Origin: Limnohabitans sp.
GTDB lineage: Bacteria > Planctomycetota > Phycisphaerae > Phycisphaerales > SM1A02
NCBI GenBank assembly: GCA_030054275.1
Contig: JASGCF010000206.1
Coordinates: 1-6,147, forward strand
Length of the DNA stretch: 6,147 nt
Reading direction: 5' to 3'
Shown: one piece after another, positions 1 to 5,150 of the stretch
Position numbering within the stretch: position 1 is the stretch's first letter
Layout: every line of letters begins with the position of its first letter
Program-made: the position numbers and the translations under genes
The notes under the pieces: model-generated
Databases searched by the model: none
What the model was told of the DNA's origin: nothing
The model's input: the letters and a program-made list of their open reading frames with translations, nothing else

Positions 1-294
1 CTTGTTGTGTGGGCCCCGAACTTACTTCTCCCCAACATTTTGGCTGGAAAGCGCATCGTTCCAGAGTTCGTGCCTTACGCGGGAAGCGCTCAACCGATCA
101 TTGCCGCTGCGCGTCAGATCCTCGAGGATGCAGCGATTCGCTGTCAGATGGAGGCGGAATTGTCCCGCATACATGCGCAATTCTTTGGTCGTGATCCAGC
201 GATCATTTCAGCGGAAGTCGCTGCGGTTGCTGCGCGCGGCGAAAGTGTGACAAACGAGTTGCTTGATGAGGTTGTGCGCACAAACTACAACTGA
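1..294 (+). CDS. lpxB: Lipid-A-disaccharide synthase, C-terminal fragment (5' end outside window)
   Basis: Frame 1 is open from the first base to a TGA at 292-294 and gives the last 97 residues. LpxB is a GT-B family glycosyltransferase (GT19) at the inner membrane. It joins UDP-2,3-diacylglucosamine to lipid X to make the lipid A disaccharide. The recognisable part is the stretch LLLPNILAGKRIVPEFV (bases 22-72), which matches the conserved family block LPN-(I/L)-(I/L)-AG-(R/K)-x-(I/L)-V-x-E near the nucleotide-sugar site. After it comes the usual C-terminal helical tail of variable sequence (AAARQILEDAAIRCQ and onward). The catalytic N-terminal half is not in the window, so integrity cannot be judged. 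The stop is followed by 141 bases before the next start and no clear intrinsic terminator is seen, so co-transcription with the next gene is possible. Identification rests mainly on this one motif and its position near the C-terminus. Confidence 0.82.
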   Translation, partial: LVVWAPNLLLPNILAGKRIVPEFVPYAGSAQPIIAAARQILEDAAIRCQMEAELSRIHAQFFGRDPAIISAEVAAVAARGESVTNELLDEVVRTNYN

Positions 295-330
295 GTTGGC
301 GACATTGATCGTGATGAGTTCGATGTGCGG

Positions 331-398
331 CTTGAGTCGCTTCTTGAGTCGCTTCTTGAGTCGCCTCTTGAATCGCATCCTCAGTCGCATCTTCAGTC
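331..398. repeat. 12-bp tandem repeat array, about 5.7 copies, in the leader of the SPFH gene
   Basis: Consecutive 12-bp units start at 331: two identical copies of CTTGAGTCGCTT (331-342, 343-354), then CTTGAGTCGCCT, CTTGAATCGCAT, CCTCAGTCGCAT and a partial CTTCAGTC (391-398). Divergence rises from left to right, which suggests that the newest copies are at the 5' end. The array fills about half of the gap between lpxB and the SPFH gene and ends 37 bases before the preferred ATG at 436. Because 12 is a multiple of three, the array is open in several frames, so open frames through it are not evidence of coding. Function is unknown. Confidence 0.93.
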
Positions 399-424
399 AA
401 ACGCCCGATGGTGTGAAATCTGTG

Positions 425-431
425 AAAGGAA
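425..431 (+). promoter_or_regulatory. Ribosome binding site that decides the SPFH gene start
   Basis: The sequence AAAGGAA lies 4-5 bases before the ATG at 436 and is a good Shine-Dalgarno match, though the spacing is slightly short. It favours ATG 436 over the in-frame GTG at 325, which has no comparable site upstream and would read through the 12-bp array as a low-complexity Leu-Glu-Ser peptide. Confidence 0.65.
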
Positions 432-435
432 CATC

Positions 436-2637
436 ATGCTCGAACAAACTTCATCTCACATGCTTTCTGACATTCCCATGCTCCTCATGCAGTCAGATTC
501 CAGCGCGGTGGCGTTCGCCAAGTTCGTGCTGTTCTCCATCGTTGGGCTCATCGTTGCGCTGGTGTTGCTGTATCTCTTGATCACGCGCTGGGTCGTCAAT
601 GTTGGCTCGACTGAGATCGTGATCACCGAGCGTCGCTTCCGCGGTAAGCGCCTTCCGGCGGGTCGTGTGTTTGCCTCTGAGGGAGAGGTCGGCGTGCAAG
701 CTGCGTATCTCGCGCCCGGACTTCACATCGTTCCATTTCCGTTTGTTCGAGTGGTGGCGCGCACGCCGTTTGTCACCATTGCGGCCGATGAACTCGGCGT
801 GATCACGGCAACCGACGGCGAGCCGATGCCCTCGGGGCGTATTTACGCGGAAGATCGCGCCGGCACGGTGCACGACAACTTTCAAGATCCGGTCGCGTTC
901 CTGCGCAGCGGAGGCATTCGCGGAAAGCAGTTGAGGTTTCTGACAAACGGAACCTTCAAGATCCATCCGTTGCTCTTCAAGGTTGAGAAAATCAAGAAGA
1001 CCGTGATTCCGCAGGGCGCTATTGGCGTTGTGACGGCGGCGGACGGCATTCCGCTTGAGCAGGGTCAATTGCTCGGCAAGAGTGTGCAAGCACACGATTC
1101 GTTCCAGAAGGCCGAGATCTTTCTCACGCAAGGTGGGCAGAAAGGCCCGCAGATTCAGTTCCTTCGGCCTGGTACCTACAACATTTTCACCGACATGTTT
1201 GCCGTAGACCTACATCCAGCTGTCACGGTTCGAGACGATCAGGTCGGCATGGTGGAGGCGCGCGATGGTCGTCCAATGGCGCGCGAGGATGTCGTCGCAC
1301 CAACGCCCGATGTGCAAACCCACAACAGTTTTCAGGACGGGCAAGCGTTCCTCGACAACGGCGGTTTTCGTGGCCCGCAGGAATCGGTGTTACGCCCCGG
1401 CACCTACTACATCAACCCGTATCTCTTCGCGGTCCTCAACGCACCTCTGACGGTCATTCGCCAAGGTGAGGTTGGGGTCTTGATTTCGAATATCGGCAAA
1501 GATCCAGCGGACATCTTGCCTGAGGATGCTGCTCCAGCTGCCGCGAGTCCGTTGCAACGCGGCGCAGAGGATCCAGAGGAGGCGCGCGTCGATAAGGGCG
1601 TGCGCACTCGGCATGTCGTGCCCGACGGATTCCGCGGCATTCAGCGCAATGTGCTCGGCCCAGGGAAGTACAACATCAATCCGCGCGCATTCACGGTGAT
1701 CCCAATTCCGACCACGACGCGATCGGTCGAATGGGGCGGCGGGGATAACGCAGCGAATTTCGATCCGTTCCAAGTGGTGTCGCACGACGGCTTTGAAATG
1801 CGCGTTGAGGTGCGTTGTCAATATCGCATCCTGCCAGAGAACGCTCCGTATGTTGTACAGAAGTTAGGATCCATCGAAGATCTCGAAGCGAATGTGATTC
1901 ACCCGCAAATCGACGGCATTTTCCGAGCACAAGTTTCGAAGTCGCCGGCGATTTCCTATCAACAAAATCGCGCCGAAGAGCAAACTGCAGCAGAACGGGC
2001 AGTGCGCGACGATCTTTCTCCGTACAAGGTGGAAGTGGTGTCGGTGATGATCACCAACATTCATCTTCCCGAGGCGCTCATGAAGACCACGCAGGAGAAG
2101 AATCTTGCCGAACAGCGCAAGTCGATGTTCGACGCGCAAGAGCAAGCCGAAAAGCGCCGTATTGAGTTTCAGAAGACAAAGTCACAGGCGGATCAACAGG
2201 ACGCGCTGATCAAGGCGGAAGTCGGTATCGCAATCGCCAAACACGAAGCCTCGCAGGCCGAGGAGCGTGCCCGCGGCACCGCTGCGCAGATTCGCATTCA
2301 GGCCGAGGCGGAGGCGTCGCGCGACAAACAGATTGGTGATGCGGAAGCAGCGATCATTCGCGCGAAAGGTGAGGCGCAAGCAGAGGCGTATCGCAAGCAA
2401 GTCGAAGCATTGACCGCGCAGGGGGTCACGATGGTTGAGGTCACCAAGGCCATCGCGACTGCGGGCCTCAAGATCACGCCGGATGTTGTTGTTGGCGGAG
2501 CAGGCGGAGGCGAGAGCGGTGGGCTTGTGAACCTTCTCCTCGCGGACATGTTGCGAGAGCAGCGCATGCGGGTACATGTTGGGCAGGGTGGTGTCGCTTC
2601 AACCGCTGCGGTGGTGGCAGAGACAAGCGGTCAGTGA
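436..2637 (+). CDS. Membrane-anchored SPFH/flotillin-like protein with N-terminal repeat modules
   Basis: This gene encodes 733 residues from ATG 436 (see the RBS entry). Residues 25-50 form one hydrophobic membrane helix (AFAKFVLFSIVGLIVALVLL). Residues about 58-109 are a degenerate beta module containing LAPGLHIVPFPF. Residues about 110-433 hold four related modules with recurring H-(D/N)-x-F-Q, GG-x-(R/K)-G-x-Q and PGTY-x-I-x-P motifs. Residues about 427-550 look like an SPFH (band 7) domain, including SHDGFEMRVEVRCQYRI and VEVVSVMITNIHLPEALM. Residues about 550-660 are rich in Ala, Glu, Lys and Gln (KNLAEQRK, QAEAEASRDKQIGDAEAA), typical of the flotillin coiled coil. A Gly-rich segment (VVVGGAGGGESGG) and a short tail follow. 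SPFH proteins form ring- or cage-like membrane scaffolds; the role here is inferred only. The protein is longer than classical flotillins (roughly 430-500 residues) because of the repeat modules. Whether the body is cytoplasmic or periplasmic is not settled by the sequence. Confidence 0.85.
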   Translation: MLEQTSSHMLSDIPMLLMQSDSSAVAFAKFVLFSIVGLIVALVLLYLLITRWVVNVGSTEIVITERRFRGKRLPAGRVFASEGEVGVQAAYLAPGLHIVPFPFVRVVARTPFVTIAADELGVITATDGEPMPSGRIYAEDRAGTVHDNFQDPVAFLRSGGIRGKQLRFLTNGTFKIHPLLFKVEKIKKTVIPQGAIGVVTAADGIPLEQGQLLGKSVQAHDSFQKAEIFLTQGGQKGPQIQFLRPGTYNIFTDMFAVDLHPAVTVRDDQVGMVEARDGRPMAREDVVAPTPDVQTHNSFQDGQAFLDNGGFRGPQESVLRPGTYYINPYLFAVLNAPLTVIRQGEVGVLISNIGKDPADILPEDAAPAAASPLQRGAEDPEEARVDKGVRTRHVVPDGFRGIQRNVLGPGKYNINPRAFTVIPIPTTTRSVEWGGGDNAANFDPFQVVSHDGFEMRVEVRCQYRILPENAPYVVQKLGSIEDLEANVIHPQIDGIFRAQVSKSPAISYQQNRAEEQTAAERAVRDDLSPYKVEVVSVMITNIHLPEALMKTTQEKNLAEQRKSMFDAQEQAEKRRIEFQKTKSQADQQDALIKAEVGIAIAKHEASQAEERARGTAAQIRIQAEAEASRDKQIGDAEAAIIRAKGEAQAEAYRKQVEALTAQGVTMVEVTKAIATAGLKITPDVVVGGAGGGESGGLVNLLLADMLREQRMRVHVGQGGVASTAAVVAETSGQ
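763..1734 (+). repeat. Four protein-level repeat modules (~75 residues each) within the SPFH protein
   Basis: The modules are approximately residues 110-186, 187-261, 262-337 and 338-433. Anchors line up regularly. The His of H-(D/N)-x-F-Q falls at 146, 220 and 296. The DG pair of the A-x-DG-x-P motif starts at 127, 203 and 277. The G-(T/K)-(Y/F) turn has its Gly at 172, 246, 322 and 410. The G-x-(R/K)-G-x-Q motif recurs in all four. Spacing is 74-76 residues for the first three modules. The fourth lacks the HxFQ part and carries an Ala/Pro/Glu-rich insert (about 355-390). The DNA of the copies is well diverged, so the duplication is old. This assignment is by eye from the translation. Confidence 0.85.
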
Positions 2638-2662
2638 CCGGTGAAGACGGCGGTCGAGCGCT

Positions 2663-2681
2663 CGCAGCCCGATTGGCTGCG
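2663..2681 (+). terminator. Possible hairpin terminator after the SPFH gene
   Basis: CGCAGCC and GGCTGCG form a perfect 7-bp stem around a 5-base loop (CGATT), 25 bases after the SPFH stop. It is GC-rich but no T-run follows, so it is not a standard intrinsic terminator. It could be an mRNA-stabilising 3' hairpin or a chance structure. Confidence 0.3.
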
Positions 2682-2745
2682 TCGCCGCGCGCTTGATCGA
2701 TCATGCCGATCCGAGTTGCAGGTCGGGGTGGACAGTCTGGCTGAG

Positions 2746-2760
2746 GTGTGGGCTCCACAC
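2746..2760. other. Short inverted repeat at the edge of the second 12-bp array
   Basis: GTGTGG and CCACAC flank a 3-base loop (GCT), giving a perfect 6-bp stem. The right half overlaps a degenerate 12-bp unit (TGGGCTCCACAC, 2749-2760) directly before the regular array. No T-run follows. The significance is unknown. Confidence 0.4.
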
Positions 2761-2813
2761 TGGGCTTTCGTCTGGGCTTGGGTCTGGGCTTTCGTCTGGG
2801 CTTTCGTCTGGGC
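2761..2813. repeat. Second 12-bp tandem repeat array, about 4.4 copies, upstream of livK
   Basis: Units of TGGGCTTTCGTC occur at 2761-2772, 2785-2796 and 2797-2808 (identical). A variant TGGGCTTGGGTC with two differences lies at 2773-2784, and a partial TGGGC at 2809-2813. A degenerate unit (TGGGCTCCACAC) may extend the array left to 2749. The unit is unrelated to that of the array at 331-398 but has the same length. It ends 98 bases before the livK start, so it lies in the promoter or leader region. Function is unknown. Confidence 0.93.
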
Positions 2814-2911
2814 ACACGGAATGGTGTAGAGCGTGGGGCGTCCTCTCAGATGCTTCACGCGGTTTCTTGTAAACTCCGACTCCCCGTTTCAATCCGACTG
2901 GACCAACGACC

Positions 2912-4111
2912 ATGAAGAATCTTCTCGCTCGTGTCGCGCTCGCCCTCGCAGGCTCTGTCACTCCCGCTCTGTCGGCTGCAGACAGCGTCAAGATTGTTTC
3001 CAGCCTTCCGCGCACAGGCAGCGCCAATGCGCAGACCACTTCCATGGTGAACGGCATCAAGATGGCCATCGCGGAAGTTGGCGGAAAGATTGGCGACGCC
3101 ACGATTCTCTACGAGGATTGGGATGATGCGAGCCCGCAGCGCGGCAACTGGGACCCAGCTGTCGAAGCGCAGAACGCGGACAAGGCCATCGCCGATGCGA
3201 CCGTCGTCGCGTACATCGGAACTTACAACTCAGGTGCAGCCAAGATTTCGATGCCGAAGTTGAATACCGCCGGCATCGTGATGGTGAGCCCAGCGAACAC
3301 CGCGTCGGGTCTGACAAAGGCCGGTCTTGGTGAAGCAAACGAGCCAGCTGTCTATCGCCCGACCGGCAAGATCAATTACTTCCGTGTGGTGCCGACCGAC
3401 GATGTGCAGGGCGCGGTCGCAGCCGACTACGCGAAGGAAATTGGCATCAAGAAGGTCTTCATCCTGAACGACCGCGAGGTGTACGGGAAAGGCGTTGCAG
3501 GTGCCTTCGAGAATCGCGCGCGCGAGATTGGTCTTGAGATTGTCGGCACCGACGGTCTCGACGCGAAGTCTTCGAACTACAAGAGCCTTGTGACCAAGAT
3601 CAAGCAGGCTGGTGCAGATCTCGTCTACTTCGGCGGTACGACCCAGACCAACGCAGGTCAGTTGGCGAAGGACATCGTTTCGGGTGGCCTGAAGGCGAAG
3701 TTGATCGTGCCAGACGGTTGCTACGAAAACGCATTCATTGAGGCCGCCGGTGCCAAGGCCCTCCAAGATCGTTGCTTCATCACCTTCGGCGGCGTTGATC
3801 CGAAACTCTTGAAGGGCAAGGGTGCGGAGTTCTACGAGAACTACAAGAAGGCCTACAAGGCAGATCCAGAGGGCTACGCCGTGTACGGTTACGAGTGCGC
3901 GAAGGCGATCCTCGCAGCGATGGATCGTGTCCAGAAGGCCGGTGGCAAAATCGACCGCGCAAGTGTGCTTGCCGAAGTCGGTAAGACGAAGGACTTCCAA
4001 GGTGCGCTTGGCACTTGGAGTTTCGACGAGAACGGCGACACGACCAATCGCATCTTCAGCGTTAATACGGTGAAAAACGGCGAATTCGCGACAGTGAAGG
4101 TTGTGCAGTGA
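2912..4111 (+). CDS. livK: Branched-chain amino acid-type ABC transporter, periplasmic substrate-binding protein
   Basis: This gene encodes 399 residues. Residues 1-23 are a signal peptide: a KN/R-containing start, the hydrophobic core ALALAGSV, and a cleavage site near PALSA-AD. There is no lipobox Cys, so a soluble periplasmic protein is expected. The rest fits the two-lobed type I periplasmic binding fold (Peripla_BP_6): VKIVSSLPRTGSAN opens lobe 1, YNSGAAKISMPKLNTAG (105-121) and VSPANT (125-130) are the conserved block, VFILNDREVYGKG (182-194) begins lobe 2, and GYECAKAILAAMDR (326-339) is the late conserved helix. Immediate neighbours livH and livM confirm the role in uptake. The family binds Leu/Ile/Val but also amides, urea and other small ligands, so the true ligand is uncertain. 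The ATG at 2912 fits the signal peptide, although no clear Shine-Dalgarno sequence precedes it. Cys270, Cys287 and Cys328 could allow a disulfide; this is speculative. Confidence 0.93.
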   Translation: MKNLLARVALALAGSVTPALSAADSVKIVSSLPRTGSANAQTTSMVNGIKMAIAEVGGKIGDATILYEDWDDASPQRGNWDPAVEAQNADKAIADATVVAYIGTYNSGAAKISMPKLNTAGIVMVSPANTASGLTKAGLGEANEPAVYRPTGKINYFRVVPTDDVQGAVAADYAKEIGIKKVFILNDREVYGKGVAGAFENRAREIGLEIVGTDGLDAKSSNYKSLVTKIKQAGADLVYFGGTTQTNAGQLAKDIVSGGLKAKLIVPDGCYENAFIEAAGAKALQDRCFITFGGVDPKLLKGKGAEFYENYKKAYKADPEGYAVYGYECAKAILAAMDRVQKAGGKIDRASVLAEVGKTKDFQGALGTWSFDENGDTTNRIFSVNTVKNGEFATVKVVQ

Positions 4112-4130
4112 TCGCACGCGACGGGTGCGA
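4112..4130 (+). promoter_or_regulatory. Hairpin between livK and livH
   Basis: TCGCAC and GTGCGA form a perfect 6-bp stem with a 7-base loop, starting at the base after the livK stop. A second small inverted repeat, ATGGC-T-GCCAT, follows at 4135-4145. No T-run is present. In binding-protein operons, hairpins in this position often protect the upstream message and help make more binding protein than permease. That role is inferred from position only. Confidence 0.4.
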
Positions 4131-4172
4131 GCGCATGGCTGCCATCGCCACGAGTTCTGAGGTTTTTCGCGG

Positions 4173-5150
4173 ATGACCGAGACCGAAGTTTTCCTTCAGC
4201 AGGTCATCTACGGCCTCTCGAACGGCATGATCATTGCGCTTGTCGCGCTTGGTTACACGATGGTGTACGGCATCGTGGAGTTGATCAACTTCGCGCACGG
4301 TGATGTCTTTACGCTTGGCGGGTTTCTCGCACTCACAGTCGTTGGCGCGCTTGGCGCAGCAGCGATTCTTGATCCAAACACGCTCGGCGACAGTTCGCAC
4401 TGGATGCTGTTGGTTGGGCTGGTGTTGACCGCGGGTGTCTTCTGCGGATTTCTCAATGTCGCGATCGACAAGGTTGTGTACAAACCGCTGCGTCGCGCAC
4501 CGAAACTCACCCAACTTGTTGCCGCCATCGGCGTGAGTTTCATTCTGGTGAATCTGGCGCTCTTCTGGGGCGGCGCGCCAATGGAAGTTTTCGGCGGTGG
4601 GAACGCAGCCGCTGCGAGCAAAGATTTCCCCGAGATCCTCGAGGGTTCGAATCTGCTTGGCGAAGATTCGAATGTGGTCTTGCGGCTTGAGGATGTGGCG
4701 ATTTTCGCCATCACCATTCCGCTGATGATCGGCTTGACGCTCTTTGTGAACCGCACGCGACTCGGTCGCGGTATGCGCGCTACAGCACAAAATCCAGTCG
4801 CCGCGCGTCTGATGGGTATCAACACCGATCGCGTCATCTCTGCCACCTTCTTGATCGGCGGATTTTTGGGCGGCGCAGCGAGTGTGATGTGGGCGATCTA
4901 CAACAACACGATTTCGTTTCAGATGGGATTCCGCGCCGGAATGGACGCGTTCACCGCCGCAGTGCTTGGCGGGATCGGCAGTTTGCCAGGCGCGATGATC
5001 GGCGGTGTCCTCATTGGATTGATTCGTGCGATGAGCGATCAGTACATCGAGACACGCTGGACCAATGTGGTCGTCTTCGGTGTGCTCATTCTGATTCTTG
5101 TGTTCCGACCAAGCGGACTGCTTGGTCTCAAGCAGCGGGAGAAAGTCTGA
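4173..5150 (+). CDS. livH: Branched-chain amino acid-type ABC transporter, permease LivH
   Basis: This gene encodes 325 residues, a hydrophobic polytopic inner-membrane permease of the LivH type (BPD_transp_2). It pairs with LivM to form the channel through which ligand from LivK passes, powered by LivG/LivF. Family hallmarks are the opening YGLSNGMIIALVALGYTMVY (13-32), ELINFAHGDVFTLGGF (36-51), the cytoplasmic coupling (EAA-like) loop RTRLGRGMRATAQNPVAARL (194-213) running into MGINTDR, and AAVLGGIGSLPGAMIGG (262-278). The C-terminus FRPSGLLG (311-318) is typical. Length is near that of E. coli LivH (about 308); the extra residues sit in loops around 60-75 and 132-172. ATG 4173 has GAGG at 4159-4162, 10 bases upstream, and gives the expected N-terminus. 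It lies 61 bases after livK, and its stop overlaps the livM start by one base, so the pair is probably translationally coupled. Confidence 0.95.
   Translation: MTETEVFLQQVIYGLSNGMIIALVALGYTMVYGIVELINFAHGDVFTLGGFLALTVVGALGAAAILDPNTLGDSSHWMLLVGLVLTAGVFCGFLNVAIDKVVYKPLRRAPKLTQLVAAIGVSFILVNLALFWGGAPMEVFGGGNAAAASKDFPEILEGSNLLGEDSNVVLRLEDVAIFAITIPLMIGLTLFVNRTRLGRGMRATAQNPVAARLMGINTDRVISATFLIGGFLGGAASVMWAIYNNTISFQMGFRAGMDAFTAAVLGGIGSLPGAMIGGVLIGLIRAMSDQYIETRWTNVVVFGVLILILVFRPSGLLGLKQREKV
5137..5141 (+). promoter_or_regulatory. Ribosome binding site of livM inside the livH end
   Basis: GGGAG lies 8 bases before the ATG at 5150 and is embedded in the last codons of livH. Together with the TGATG overlap (stop 5148-5150, start 5150-5152) it fixes the livM start and points to coupled translation. 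Confidence 0.7.

Larger units (their letters stand above)
2638..2911. other. Intergenic region between the SPFH gene and livK
   Basis: These 274 bases hold no convincing gene. From left to right there are a GC-rich hairpin (2663-2681), a perfect 10-bp palindrome TGATCGATCA (2694-2703), a short hairpin (2746-2760), the second 12-bp array (2761-2813) and a leader of about 98 bases up to the livK ATG. The livK promoter should lie here, but I see no convincing paired -35/-10. TTGTAAAC at 2867-2874 is a weak -10-like candidate without a matching -35. Confidence 0.6.

Noticed and set aside
493..1131. Minus-strand open frame (212 codons) opposite the SPFH gene start
   Set aside because: It is a shadow frame of the SPFH gene with an Arg/His-rich composition and no domain.
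2694..2703. Perfect palindrome TGATCGATCA as an operator
   Set aside because: A 10-bp palindrome made of overlapping GATC/CGAT motifs is expected by chance at this size, and it lies over 200 bases from the livK start without a recognisable promoter.
331..2813. The two arrays as CRISPR
   Set aside because: Units are 12 bp, directly contiguous with no spacers, and no cas gene is present.
2641..2829. A 62-codon + strand frame ending in a Trp/Ala/Val-rich repeat (WAFVWAWVWAFVWAFVWAH)
   Set aside because: The repeat is just the 12-bp array read in one frame. There is no ribosome site, the start is a GTG just after the SPFH stop, and all frames of the array are open.
3230..4117. Minus-strand open frame (295 codons) opposite livK
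   Set aside because: It mirrors livK codons and has no recognisable domain, while the + strand product is unmistakable.
4062..4790. Minus-strand open frame (242 codons) opposite the livK end and livH
   Set aside because: It crosses a clear gene boundary on the + strand and encodes a low-complexity His/Arg-rich product without family signature.
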